From positions 8,432,001-8,496,000 of the forward strand of contig JANTQA010000033.1 of NCBI GenBank assembly GCA_027625915.1: 64,000 nucleotides of DNA, in the 5' to 3' direction. Each line of letters begins with the position of its first letter. The first letter of the stretch is position 1. Shown here one piece after another: positions 10,120-21,898 of the stretch. The position numbers and the translations under genes were made by a program. This stretch comes from Anaeramoeba flamelloides. Lineage: Eukaryota > Metamonada > Anaeramoebidae. The notes under the pieces are model-generated. The model was given only the letters and a program-made list of their open reading frames with translations. It searched no databases and was not told the DNA's origin.

Positions 10120-11970
10120 TATTTATTATTACCGAATAGTACGATTTGTAGAACTATACTATTCCGGTATTAAATCTTATATTTATTCCGAGTTCTTTAT
10201 CCTTACCATAATACACACTAGATAGAAACCCCTAGGAAAACTTTTTTTAAAAAATGGGGAAAAATTTTTTTTTGAAAGTATAAAAAATGGTTCTTATTAT
10301 GCTATATATTATCACAATATTAGTAATAAATTTATGATAATCTGAAAATTTAAGATGAGTCCAATTTTATTATGAAAAATCACAAAATTACAATAGTATA
10401 CTTTGTCGTGATAAAATTAGAAAAAATGAAAAATTATTTTTTTGAAATTACCTTAAAACAAATCTCTTGACTTTGTAAAAAATTCTTGATACTTTAACAA
10501 CATTATTCTCCTTTAAAAAGGTTTGAAAGGGTTGTGAATTGTCTTCAAGTACTCGAACTTTTTAAAAGGTATAAAGCTTTAATAAATGGAATGAATTTGT
10601 GTGTTTTGGAAAATTTTTTTATTCTTTTCATTTTTTTTTTAAACAAGATATAGAATCTCAAAAAAATTTTATGATCAAACTAATAAGTACCCACTTCAAC
10701 AATACACTTGAATATAAGACAGGTGTGTTTCCTTAGAATGGGGTTATTACATACAATTTTAAATAGCCAAAAGGAATAAAGAGTAATTTTCCTTCTTATT
10801 TGTGATCCATCAAACAAAAAAATTTGGGCTCTAATTGTGTTTTCTGTCCAATACAAAGATGCTCAAAGAAAATATTTTTTGAAAACAAACAAAGTATATA
10901 AACTCTTTTCCAATCAGATGGGCCGAGTTTTATTGGAGAAATAAAACATATTCTTTGAGTTTAATTCATAATTTTTCTCAATATTAATTTTCATTTTTTA
11001 AATCAAAATCATTTTTTTAAATTTTGTAAATTATTTTTTGTTTTTTGTTTTTTCATTTTTACATGTTTTTCATTTCTTTCTTTTTTTTTTTTTTTATAAA
11101 AAAGTTAATTTGAAAAAAAAATTTTTTTTTGAAACTCCAAATTATCACACAAAATAGTTAGGATTTGTATTTTTGTTTCAAATGAGCACATTTGCGATTA
11201 AGAAACCTCAAATGTCGACAATTTTAATTTTCCAAAGTCATTGAGATTTTTTGCACGAGACATTCAAATAAAAATGTACCAAAAGTTTTTTAAACTTTTG
11301 TGTGTTTTTTGAAATTTATGGTTTGTTAGTATGTTTCGATTATAAATCTCAGCCCTAATCTTAAGTTTATCATTACCCTTACATCCGTTCCAGACCTATC
11401 GTGAAATTTAGCAGATAAGAAATTGATTTTTTATCTCTGTTGGAAACACAAAAAAAAATCTTTTTTTAAAAAAGATCTCATAATTTTATGGTTTGTGATA
11501 ATTTTATTAAAAAAATTTCAAATTTGAAAGAATAGAGATTTAAATTTTGTTGATCGTGTAATAAATTCACAAATCCAATGAAAAGTTTCCAAAGGTTGGA
11601 GATTAAATTTAATAATCATCTTGAAATGGCCTTGCATTTTGATTCAGGGTGTTTAGAAATTAAGGATCCACCAAAACCTGGAAAATTTTTCAAAATTATT
11701 GATCATTAAGAATCTTTTGATCCAAAAATTCAAATTTTCATTCTTACTATATTGTAAATTTTTGTTCTATTATAAAATTTCACAGTTTATAATAGACTAC
11801 CACATAAGATAAAAACATGTACAAAAAAAAAGAAAGTGTGATACAGAAAATGAATTTGCTGTTTATCGTGGATTCCATAAAAGGGTCGGAACAGCTGTAT
11901 TTTTAAACAATTGCAGTTTGTTGATTCTTAAAAAAAAGTGAATTTTTAATTTTTGACTGGGAACCTTTGA
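10120..11970. other. AT-rich intergenic DNA, no gene recognised
   Basis: Several short higher-GC islands occur (around 10.70-10.92, 11.33-11.42, 11.59-11.68 and 11.84-11.91 kb). The last carries about 30 open codons with a segment EFAVYRGFHKRVGTAVF. None could be tied to a family or to convincing splice sites, so I leave them unannotated. Confidence 0.4.
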
Positions 11971-11977
11971 GTGAAAT

Positions 11978-12044
11978 AGGGTTTATATATATATATATAT
12001 ATCTATATATATATATATATAGATAGATAGATATAGATATATAT
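11978..12044. repeat. (TA)n / (GATA)n microsatellite
   Basis: Alternating TA runs interrupted by CTA and followed by GATA units; similar in make-up to 1.53 kb. Confidence 0.9.
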
Positions 12045-12418
12045 CTTTGGGCAAATTGAACTCATTTTTTTGATCAAAAAAAAAAATCAATCACTCAAAT
12101 ACTTCGAAGCTTGATCATATACTGGAATCAGTTTGAAAAATGGTCATCTATGTCTCATAATTATTCTTTTTTTTTTTTGTTTGTTTTGAAACTGTTGAAT
12201 TTTTTAATTAGATGGAAAGGTAAAAATTGATTTCTAAACAATAAAAAGAAAAGGAAAAGGAAAATTCTAAAAATTATGGATTATAAAACAGTATCGGGTT
12301 TATTTATATAAGTATAAATTCAAGAAAAATGAAAAAGAATTAAAAAGCAAAAATAAGTAAGTTTAAAATTTTAAATTCAAAATAAATTCGTATATGAAAA
12401 AAAAATCAAAAGTAGTGA

Positions 12419-12482
12419 AAATTATTCAACATTTCATAAAAAAAAAAAAATAAATTTTTTTTAAAAAATGTTGAATAATTCT
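12419..12482. other. AT-rich hairpin
   Basis: AATTATTCAACATTT is followed, after an A-tract and T-tract that also pair, by AAATGTTGAATAATT. The stem is long and sits about 200 nt beyond the stop codon of the minus-strand phosphatase gene, where it could end up in or near the transcript end. Function is inferred only from position. Confidence 0.5.
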
Positions 12483-12684
12483 GGAATAAAGAAAAAGTTC
12501 AATAAATAATTATTATAATAATAATAAAAAGGGATATTTAATTTGGATTTGAGAAATTGAAATGGCACAAACAAATACAAAAAAAAACAAATATCTCGAA
12601 ATGGGAAATAAATAAAGATAATCAGTGATCGTCTTTAAAAAAAGAATAAATAAAGAATTAAAGAGCTAAATTAATTTCCACATT

Positions 12685-13146
12685 TCAAAAAACATTTTGA
12701 GACATGGTATAAACGCTTTGGTGATGATTGAAATTTTCCAAGATTTTCAAAATCCTGGGCAACTCATTATCCAGAATCAGCTCATCAAAAAAAGAAGAAT
12801 CCGAGGAATTACCACAAAACCTTTCGATTGGGATTGCATTTTGAGGTTGCAAGGAATAAGAAGAAGGAAGATCATCAATAATTAGGGTTCGATTTAGATC
12901 TCGTCCAAGGAGACTTAAATCTTTAACATAGGTGTAAGATTCAACTTCTGTGCAAGAATCTCGATATAATCGATGACTAATTAATTCGTTGTTTGGATCC
13001 AATTTATCAAGAATTATATCTGCGTATTCCTTTAAGCCTGCCGTGAAAACGACAACTTCAAAAAGTTGAGAACATCTTTCTAAAAAGGTATTTAAGTATG
13101 GCCTTTTTTGAACATAGATCATGTGTTGTTCATTATCAAGATCTTC

Positions 13147-13178
<32 letters not shown>

Positions 13179-14146
13179 TTGCGTTTTTGTTTATGTTCTT
13201 TGAATTGCTTCCAATTGAAAAAAGAAATTTAAAGTCATAAGATTTTGGTTGATCATAACAACTAAAAACTAAAGTTTGGTCAAGATCGAGAACCAAGGTC
13301 ATCTTGTCTTTAAATTTTGTTGATTGTTTTGGTAACAATGGTGGGATCAAGAAGAGATCAAAAAGATTCTAAAGTTAACAGATAGTTTTTTTTTTTTATT
13401 TTATTTTTTTTTGGAGATTAGACAATAAAAAAAAAATTTGAGCAAATTAGTTTTGAAAAAATAATCGTTAAAAAGAAAAAAAGTTTATTTATTTCAATTT
13501 TTCCTTCAAAAATCTAAAAACCAAATCCAAAAAAATGTAGAGAAATCCAAACCAAACAAAACTTTAACAAAAGTGTACAATTTTAAAAAGAGAAAGTAGA
13601 AAAAAAAAAACTAAAACAAAGATTATGAATACAAAAAAAAACAAATCATAAAAAAAAAAGAAGAATGAAAATTGTTTCGATGATAAATTACAATTTCCGT
13701 TAATCTCGTTTTTGTTTTTTTTTTTGAAAAGATCAGAAAAAAAAATTCACAAAAGTAGTGATCAAAAAAAAAAAAATTAAAAAGAAAAATAATAAAAGAA
13801 AAAACTTAAAAAAAGAGAAAGTTCAAACTTCTTCATTCTTTTTCTTCATTTCAATTTCTTCTTGGCTTTCAAGAAAATCAAAATTACTTGCGGAACTAAA
13901 CTCCTTTAAATCTTCATCATCAAAATCTAAAAAGAAATCACTTTTTTCAGTAAATTGGAAAGATTCTTTTATTTCATCTAAATTAACTAATAATGAATCG
14001 AAATTTAATTCGTCATTGGTTCTAGCTTCGGAAATAAAACTTGTACTGTCCTTTGGTGGTACAATAAAAGAGCGTTTTTTGTTTGAATTCTCGTGTGTCT
14101 GTTGGGTTGACTCAGTTGGATATGATCGTTTTTTGATCTTCTTCAT
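12685..14146 (-). CDS. FCP1/SCP-type CTD-like phosphatase, two exons
   Basis: Exon 1 is 14146-13829 and exon 2 is 13368-12685. The 460-nt intron runs from GTTTGA to TTTAG in phase 0. The product is 333 residues. Residues 1-106 are acidic and disordered (SDFFLDFDDEDLKEF). The HAD-family NIF/FCP1 domain starts near residue 115 (IPPLLPK), with the catalytic DLDQT at 134-138 and RPYLNTFLERC, VVFTAGLKEYAD and LIIDDLPSSY further on. Such enzymes dephosphorylate Ser/Thr, classically on the RNA polymerase II CTD. An inserted run of nine Glu lies between the catalytic motif and the RPYL helix. The start is the first ATG after an A/T-rich leader with no acceptor; longer upstream forms lack ATG. No BRCT domain is present, so it resembles SCP/Dullard more than full Fcp1. 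Confidence 0.85.
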
Positions 14147-14399
14147 CCAAACAGTGTCGGGGTTGTGGTTTAAATATTTTTGTAAGAAAATTTGGAGACG
14201 TTGATTGAAAAAAAAAGTAAAAGCAATTGGGTTTGTTTTATAATTGTTGAGAAAATGAAAAGGCAAAAAAAAAAGAGAATAAAAAAAAAATGAAAAAAAC
14301 TTTTTGTTTTCATTTTTCTCTCAACAGTCTTAATTTCAAATACACTTCTACATAACAAATCCCCTGTTGTTTGTTTAATACTCAACATTTCAATTATTC

Positions 14400-15430
14400 A
14401 GTTTTGAGTTCTGAAAATTGAAAAAGAAATTTAATTTTTTTTAAACTCTGTTTATAAATAACGTAAAGTCTAAAAACATCAAGTTCTGCTTGGTTTTTAA
14501 TCAAATTACTTTTTTAAATTTTTTAGATCGGTTTATTCAAAACCAAGTCAAAAAACGCAGATTTTTCCTGATTATTTAACAATTAATTGATCCTTTTATT
14601 GAAAATTGTGGAATTATTCACAACACAAGATTTGCCAAAAATTCCATCTGTGTAACCAATTGGATTATATTTACTTTTCTTAAGAATCCAAATAAAAAGA
14701 AATTTTAAAAAATCGTTATTAAATCATTTTGTCTTTCTCTTCAATATTTTATTTTCCAAAAGCAAATAGTTTTAAAATGAGGAATTTCAGAGGTGTGATA
14801 AAACGGGAGGTCAGTGAGTTGTTTTACAACTTTCGTTTATTTTCTATTATCTGTATTTTTAATTTTAAAGTTATCCAAGCCAAGATTATCATTTTTTAGT
14901 CAAGTAAAAGATTTTCATAAATGTTTCTTAATTTCCCAAAAATAACCAGGAAAAAATAAACAAAAAGCAAAATGAGATCATAAATTCCATGTTTATTCCT
15001 TTTGAAAACTCTTTTTGTAAAAAAAGTAAAAAAAAAACGTAAAGTTGAATAATAAGTGAAAATTCTTTTCCATTTATTTTTCAAACGTTAACAAGCTTAA
15101 AAATTGAAATGAGTGTTTTACGAGAAAACTAACTATCCAAAATAAACTGAATATTTCCGAATTGAAATTAATGAGAATCACTTGAAATTTTTTCCATTTT
15201 GAATTGAGGCTAGTAGTATATATTTTTTAACTATCAATCACATTTTGAGGCAATTCTTTTAATTTAATTTCTAAAGACTAAAAAGACTATTTAGTGAAAG
15301 ACACTGTTCGTGCCTTGAGTATTGTTGAAAAAAGATGGAAATAATCATATAAATCAAAAATTTTTTTTATTTTTTTCTTGTTTATCCTTTTAGCATTTTT
15401 CCTATTTTCTGAAATATTATTCTAATTTAT
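14400..15430. other. AT-rich intergenic DNA, no gene seen
   Basis: A short ATG-led stretch (14388 downwards, minus strand, about 30 codons, MLSIKQTTGDLL...) precedes the phosphatase leader but has no acceptor linking it in frame. Otherwise I see nothing recognisable. Confidence 0.4.
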
Positions 15431-15451
15431 TAATTGGTAACATGTATATTC

Positions 15452-15645
15452 CACCCGAATCTTTTAGAAGATCTTGACAATTTACAAAATTACCCTTTCC
15501 AGATAAAATTAAACACATTTTATGTTTAAAGAACCTTACAACAAAAGAATCTAAAAATATCTTAAAACCCTTGAAAACAAAGGTAATGTTGTGAAAGGAG
15601 ATTTTGATGATGAAGTAAGATCTTTTGGATCAAAATAATTTTTTC
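15452..15645 (+). pseudogene. Coding debris, possibly NmrA/SDR-like
   Basis: Two open stretches have coding-like codons. One reads FHPNLLEDLDNLQNYPFQIK. The other reads LENKGNVVKGDFDD, which fits the G-x-x-[VL]-V-x-G-D-x-x-D signature of NmrA-like NAD(P)-binding proteins. Frames change between them and no start or splice sites are clear. The match is a dozen residues, so identity is weak. Confidence 0.25.
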
Positions 15646-15990
15646 AATCTGATCTTGTTCGATGTCTAGTTGAGTATCAACAACAACCAAATAACAAAAT
15701 AATTTTATTTTCTTTTTCTTTTATTTTCTTTTCTTCAGTTTTTTTTATTTTGTAAATTTTTTTTTTGGCAAAAGATCAGGTGGAAAAAAAGAAGATCTTC
15801 AAAAAGCCCAATAATCATTTTGACAATTGAAACTTAGCAATGTATTTAAAAATAAATTTAATAATAAACAAAAAAATCTTGAGATTTAATTTTTTTCCGT
15901 GAAAGTTCAGTAATAAAAAATTGTTAATGCTCATTTCTAAAAATTGTAACTCGCCTTTTTTATTAATTTTTACACTATTAGTTTTTTTTT
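15645..15990 (+). repeat. Dispersed repeat family I, copy 2
   Basis: It contains the pyrimidine-rich part, GGTGGAAAAAAAGAAGATCTTC, and then GTGAAAGTTCAGTAATAAA with AATGCTCATTTC. It matches 1.0-1.33 kb (reverse) and 25.34-25.60 kb. Confidence 0.55.
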
Positions 15991-16460
15991 ATGTTTAGTA
16001 TGATTTAAAAGTAAACCATTAATCAGATCCAACAATTAGTTATTTTTGAATGCAAAATAATATTATTATTTTTTCAATTGATTATTTCAGGTGAGTAACA
16101 AATATTGTAATGGGATTTACTAATTATAAATGCAATTCCACGATTCTACGCCATAGCATTACTTTATAAATAACCCTTCCATTTAAATTAAGTGAATACT
16201 TATTTAAACTAAAACAATTTAGTAAACATTGGGGTTTGTAGAAAATTTTGAAATATGTTTAATCTGTTTTATAAATATAAAGCCCTTCCCTTTTTTTTTT
16301 TTTTTTTTTTTTTTTTTGATAAAAGTGTATAATTATAAGAAACACTAAGAACAAAGATGAATAAAAATACATTTTTTTTTTTATTATTTTCAAGTTTTTA
16401 TGACAATATACATTATAAAATATTAATAAGAATTATAAATTATTGGCAAGAATTATAAAT

Positions 16461-19400
16461 TTACAAAAATGTTTTTTTTTTTTTCACTCGGTTATAAACT
16501 CGTTTTAAGAGTTTTTTTGGTAATAATTTCCCATCTTCCGTATAATGGATATTTTTAATAAATTGCTTTTTTGATAATTGTATTCTAATGGCAGAATTAG
16601 TGATGTGCGTGATTAATAAAATTATACTCATGACTAGCACATATACTGAATCTATTTTTAGGTGTAATTATAATTTTGATATTTAAATAAAAAAAAAAAA
16701 AAGTGTAATTATATTAAATAAATCATTTTTTTTTGTTTAAAAATATGTTACTTGTTAAATCTAATTTTGTAGACTTTTCAAAATACTAAAAAAAAAAAAA
16801 GAATAAGAAGAAGTATACCCGAAGAAGGATATAGCTTTTCGTTTTGAGTATAGAATTCATTGGCAAATCCCTGGGAAAGTCTATCAAGAACTTGCGATTC
16901 ATTTGTACACGCGAAAGTACTGAAAAAATCAACCAATGCAATTTCAATGTTTTTTTGATAAAAATTAAAACATTTTAAATAGTATTTCAAAACCGTTTGA
17001 GAAAATTTTTGCCTATATAAATATTATCATTAGATTAATTATAAAAATATGTAAAAATAAAATATTTTATTTAATTAATTACATCAAAAAATAAAAATTG
17101 AAAAATAATATTAAAATTTTCTTCAAGAGCATGTATAATTTTGGTCTAGAAAGTAAACTCAATAGAAGGATTGATTATTAACACCAAATCATCAGTATAT
17201 GATTATATTAAAATTTTTAAAGTTAAATTATTGGGAGAATGGGATCGAATTCAAGACCAATTGAAAATTAAATCGATTTTTATTTAACATAATTTAAGTT
17301 TATCTCAAAGTTTAAAGTGTTAAATTAAAGAAAAAAGGAATCATTATAAAATCTGTTTTTGGAGATCATCTTTCAATAATTTAATCTTTAATATATCTAG
17401 GTGATTTGATACTCATTTTTATTAACGAAATTTACTTTTTGAGATTATTTATTCCCAAGTGGGTTTTAAAAATTACAAATATAGGATGGAAAGAAAACCA
17501 TTTTTAACTTGAATGTTTGGTCTAAACTAAATTTTGTCTTTTGTTAATTGAAGAAAAAAATAAAAAAGTTCAAATTAATTCCTTGAACTAACTTATAGAA
17601 AGAGAAATTTAATTTCTATTTAGTTTTTAAAAATTGTTTATTTTTGGTATGGCCTGTTGCACCATTGGTACAGTAAAAACGATTTTAGTTTGTTTTTTTA
17701 CTCTTGATGAATTCCAATGTGAAAAAACATTATTTTATTTATTTATTTACTGTTGATTGTAAAATAAAAAGATGAAAATTTTTATTCAGCTTTCCATAAA
17801 AACCATGACAATAATTAAAATAAATTATCAAAGTCCCCAATTCTCAAAGGAAAAATGATAATTTAAGCTTCTTTTAAGGGACTAGTCTATATTAAATTTT
17901 TTTAGGTAAATTTAATAGAGATATAGAATTTTTTTTGCCAATTACTTAGATTTCAAATCAAAGTGAAAAACTTCTTAGTATATTAACTAAATCTTGCTAA
18001 ATGACATTCATTAAATTTAGTTATTGTTTTTATAGAAATAAAAACTTTTTGCATTTTTTCACTTTTTTGAAAGTTGCTTTTTTTCAACTTTTAGCAAAAA
18101 TACAAAAAATAAAAAAAAATATGAGCAAGAAAGCAAAACCTTGTTATGTTTGTGGAAGACGTACAAAAAAATAGTTTGAAAAATAAACCTGAAAGGTTTT
18201 TTTTGGATTTGCATGAAAACATAGTTTGATTCGAAAAAAATATACAATATATGCTTTACTCTTAATAAAAGATTTTCTTTTTTTTTCTTTTACCATACTT
18301 TTTTTTCATGAATCTACTTTTTCAGTTTACACTCTTTTGTTTTTATTGAATTTGAAGTGTTTTTAAGTCTTCCCAAATGACCATCCCAAAAGTTTTTGTC
18401 AGAGTCAAAAAAAATCAAAGAAAAGAATAAGAACTATTTAAAAAAGTAATTTTTGATAAAACAAATTGAGTTCTTTATAGATTCAAGTTGGATGAATAGA
18501 AGTGAAGGAGAAAATATTCACTGGTTTTAAATTATTTTTTCGTTTTTAAAAATGAGAATAAATATTATTTTTGAGAAAATAAATAAATCCAAAATTAAAC
18601 AAAAATTTCTCAATCATTTAAGATCTTTTTTCAAAAAAAAATTTTTAAAAGTCACTTTTTTTGGCAGAATTGTAAAATTTTGTTAAAAACAAGAACTAAA
18701 AGTTCTAACATTGAAAAAACCTGTCTATTTTCAATTTTAAACATATTTCAAGATAAGGATTCCTTATTTAGTTATTGGACAAAAAAAAAATTAATATAGA
18801 CTAGTCACTTAAGAATTAAAAAATTGGAAATTTTTCCTTGATTTTTAAAAATCTTTTTTGGAAAGTTGAATGAAAATTTTGTTCATTTTGTTAAACAACA
18901 AATAGTATTAAGAGAACATGCTAGTTAAAGAAAATTTATCAAATAAAAAAAGAGAATAAGAAAAATAATTAAAATATTATTATAATAATATCATTTTCAT
19001 GACCAAATTAAAAACTATACACGTTTGTTAGATTTTCGATGATTTGAAAGAATTGAGTGAAACCAAATAGTTACTAAATTCTTTTGAATTCTTTAAAACT
19101 ACAGTTAGGTTTTTTTTTTTACTTCTTGAAATAAAAAGAAAATTAAAAATGAAGTGAAAATTTTTTCCGTTTATAATTCAATGACCAGTATCTTTTTTTT
19201 TTGTATCTGCTTCTTATTTAAAATCTGACAGAAAAAATTGTGGTTTTCAATAAATTGTGTCTCAAAAAATTGACACAAACGAAAGAAAAGAGATTGTAAA
19301 AAAAATTATTTACCTTGAGCTGAAAAACTTTCCTTTTTGAGAAAGTTTTAAATTCTTTGCATTGAACAGAAATTTCGCAATTGCTTTGTAAGATGAACGA

Positions 19401-19927
19401 TTTGTTACAGATCCTTCCAAAAGAGAAAAAGCTTTTTCATGATGACCGTTATTGAAAAGAATTATTGATCTTTTTCGGATCGATTCTTTTTTTTTATGAG
19501 TCTGATTAATTTTGATTGATTTGTTATTGAGGCATTGATTGCTGTCATTGTAAATCCTTTGATCTTCCTTTCTTGTTTCTGTTTCCTTTTCCAATTTGGG
19601 TTCTGTTTCTATTTTTGTTTCTGTGGAATAATCACTTTTGTTCTTTATTCTTTCTTCTCTTTTTGTTCTTTTCAGAAGGTGCTTGCCGTGCTTTTTGACA
19701 AAGAGATCCCATCCTGCATTGTTCAAGTAGTGAACAACTACATAAGTTTTTTTGTTGCCTTTTTGTTTTGGTGATTTGTTTGTTAAGGGTACAAAATAGC
19801 TTGTTCCATTCACATTTTTTTCTACATGAGGTTTCGTTGATATTTGATAATTTTTATTAAAAAAAATTTTTGACATGAATGTATAAAAAATGAATTTAAT
19901 AACTAAAAATTTTTCTTTAAGTAACAT
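16461..19927 (-). CDS. Sec7-domain ARF guanine-nucleotide exchange factor, three exons
   Basis: Exons are 19927-19314, 17012-16819 and 16651-16461. Splices AG|G and G|AT keep one frame of 332 residues; introns are 2301 and 167 nt, GT-AG. Residues 1-150 are basic and low-complexity. The Sec7 domain spans about 153-328: LFNNGHHEKAFSLL, then AIAKFLF, LKYYLKCFNF, FFSTFACTNESQVLDRLSQGF, YVLVMSIILLITHITNS and FIKNIHYTEDGKLLPKKLL. Sec7 domains catalyse GDP release from ARF GTPases on membranes. The catalytic glutamic finger is kept (E243 in TNESQ, equivalent to PGEAQ), but the usual LNTDLHNP motif reads LITHITNS, which should weaken ARF binding. No PH or HDS domain is seen. A second in-frame Met lies at residue 18. 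The last exon could end at a GTAAAT donor instead of the stop. Highly diverged or recently decaying are both possible. Confidence 0.75.
17745..18905 (+). mobile_element. MITE family H, copy 1, split by element N
   Basis: The left arm (17745-17873) contains TTGTAAAATAAAAAGATGAAAATTTTTATTCAGCTTTCC and the right arm (18813-18905) contains TTTTTTGGAAAGTTGAATGAAAATTTTG. Together they match the intact copy at 39.16-39.39 kb across the insertion point. It lies inside the first intron of the Sec7 gene, antisense to it. Confidence 0.75.
17874..18812 (+). mobile_element. TTAA-flanked non-autonomous element N (piggyBac-like)
   Basis: TTAA at 17874-17877 and 18809-18812 enclose 931 nt with inverted ends: GGGACTAGTCTATATTAA on the left and, reverse-complemented, GTGACTAGTCTATATTAA on the right. 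Removing it with one TTAA restores the H-family sequence seen at 39.28 kb. An ORF of 16 codons at 18121-18171 reads SKKAKPCYVCGRRTKK, reminiscent of the Cys-rich C-terminal tail of piggyBac transposases, but is too short to prove it. piggyBac ends usually begin CCC rather than GGG, so the assignment rests mainly on the TTAA target. Confidence 0.75.
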
Positions 19928-19929
19928 TT

Positions 19930-20420
19930 TTTCTTACAAAAAGCTTATACCTTTATTTGAGACAACAGTTCTTTTTAACAGCCGTACCAATTATATTTCA
20001 ACCATAACCTAATTATGAGAAAAAAATTTTGTATGAAAATTAAATCTCAAAAAAAACAACATCTCTAATTGATTTTGAAAAGATCACGGTGTTTTTTTTT
20101 GAGCAAATAATTTGGAAAGTATTTTAGAAACTTTGATCTTGAAATTTTCATTATTTTCAGGTAAAAGCACAAATTTTCGGTTTTGTTATTTTTGATTATT
20201 GGTGTTGAACAAATTCAAGAAAGAATGCATTTATTAATCCCAAATCTTTTTACGGAAAAATTTTGATCATAACATTCATCACAACATAAATTTTTAATGT
20301 CGATGAAATTTCGATTTTCGCTAAAATAATAGAACATTTTTCAAGTTTTTTAATGTTTCATCTTTTGTTAATTTCGAGTGTCAGCTTTTTTTCATTTGTT
20401 TGTCGATTTACAAAAAAGAA
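19930..20420. other. AT-rich DNA upstream of the Sec7 gene
   Basis: No sustained coding frame. It should contain the Sec7-gene promoter, but nothing specific can be picked out. Confidence 0.45.
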
Positions 20421-20422
20421 TA

Positions 20423-20592
20423 CTGGTATTTGAATTATAAATGGGAAAATATTTTACACTTCCTTTTTCTGATCTTCCTTTTTAAAATAGAGTTTTTAAT
20501 AAAGTAGATTGTAATATTAAAAGTCTATTTGAAAAGGGAAATTGAAAAAAGGAATTGAAAATTTTTCCATTTAGTAATTCAAATAACAGTCA
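20423..20592 (+). mobile_element. MITE family D, copy 1
   Basis: About 170 nt with inverted arms ACTGGTATTTGAATTATAAA and TTTAGTAATTCAAATAACAGT, each followed inward by GGGAAAATATTTTACACTTCC / GGAATTGAAAATTTTTCC. It matches 28.79-28.96 kb. There is no coding capacity. Confidence 0.75.
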
Positions 20593-20839
20593 TCAATAAT
20601 TTTACAAAAATGGGAGATTATGTACTCACAACAATCATTTTCACAGTCACGATAACCTTAAAATAACACACTTTTATCAAGTGACTGTTGATCTTACAAT
20701 AAAAACAATTTTTGCAACAGAATTACAAGACAAAAATTAAAACAAAAACATTGTTTCAAAACTTTGGGTTTTATCATGATAAAAAGGCTCAGGGTTTAAA
20801 ATACCAAGCAAAAATTTATTTTAGCTGACAAAAAAATTT

Positions 20840-21040
20840 GATACTATTTCATAATTAACCATGCCGAAATGTTTCATCAGCATTTTTAAAAATAAAAACA
20901 GTATTTCTTTTTTAAGAAGACCTATACATTAAACAGATCCAAGAAACCAACAATAAATCCTAAAAAATATGGTACTGATTTCTTAAAGTTCTACAATTGA
21001 AAACAAATTTAGTAATGAAAGGATCAAATTGAAAATACTT
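20840..21040 (+). repeat. Dispersed repeat K, copy 1
   Basis: The block AAGAAGACCTATACATTAAA, then GATCCAAGAAACCAACAATAAATC, then TTTCTTAAAGTTCTA recurs in reverse complement at 39.83-39.93 kb. Its borders and class are unclear. Confidence 0.5.
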
Positions 21041-21190
21041 TTCTCTCAAACAATAGAGTTAATTTTAGATACAGTTTTTCTCTTTAAAAAAAAAAAAAAA
21101 AAAAAAAATTGAGAATAATAAAGAAAATATTTGATCAGATCAGATATTACCTAGAAATGTCCTAAAAATATTGAGAATTTTACCTTCAAA

Positions 21191-21760
21191 ATGGATTTTA
21201 ACATATGTGTACTATTGGGTAGTAAATTGTATGGTAAATTGAAACCAGAAGAAAAAAAAGCAGGGATTTTATTTTTAAACACCTATCATAGGCTTTTGGG
21301 TAAGTATTATTTTGATCCTTTTACTTGTTTTTGAATAACAGAACGTAAAAAATTTTCACTTCTTCTTCCTTTTCCTTTGAGACAAAGAAATACAGAAATT
21401 TCAAAGCAAATGATTATAATTTGAGTTCTCTGTGTATTTGTTTTGTTCTTTTTTAATGTTGTAAAATTTTGAATGAACCACAAATTCTAAATGAAGGTTT
21501 ATGAAGATTTGTCAAAACAAAAACAAGATGAAAATCTATCCCATTTGAATTTCAAATACCAGTTCATGGTTCCACAAGAACCATCATGTGATGAACAAGT
21601 TTTTTTTTGCTTTCAATGCCGAAGAATTCACTTACTCTTTTACTTGCAATGATTTCTTTATTTATCTTTTGAGAAAATTAACTCTTCGATTATCATTTAG
21701 AATATGATCCTTTTTTAATTTTTTAAGGAATCTAACGAAAAAAAAAAGAATTTTTTGCTG
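21191..21760 (+). pseudogene. Possible M14 cytosolic carboxypeptidase-like fragment
   Basis: A first open stretch (21191-21299, ATG-led, ending at a GTAAGT donor) reads through GSKLYGKLKPEEKKAGI. A second from 21491 contains FKYQFMVPQEPSCDEQVFF. After a T-tract at which the frame must change by one, it continues AFNAEEFTYSFTCNDFFIYL. The latter pattern (a beta strand, D-E-x-V-x-F-A, T-Y-S, L-x-x-L) resembles the N-terminal domain of cytosolic carboxypeptidases (CCP/AGBL), which trim tubulin glutamate tails, where PYTYS is usual. No zinc-binding catalytic domain is present. Part of the second stretch overlaps a D-family-like motif. The call is weak and the gene, if real, is broken. Confidence 0.3.
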
Positions 21761-21898
21761 ATTTTTTTTCATTTACACAAACAAACAATCTTGATTAATG
21801 GACTGACAACGAAATAAAGTATACTAGAAAATTTATTTGCAAATTCAAAAAATTATTTTTCTTGAAATTGCCAAATAAACATAAAAACTCATTACCTT

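Noticed and set aside
12697-12885. Plus-strand open frame opposite the phosphatase gene
   Set aside because: It is antisense to a conserved HAD-phosphatase exon and has no family resemblance.
13758-14204. Plus-strand open frame across the phosphatase exon 1
   Set aside because: A Lys- and Phe-rich shadow of the acidic minus-strand exon, which joins in phase to the catalytic exon.
19310-19927. Resemblance of the region to the upstream part of reverse transcriptase genes
   Set aside because: Considered because of the R-x-x-x-L-F-x-x-G pattern, but the continuation into exons 2 and 3 gives a full Sec7 domain.
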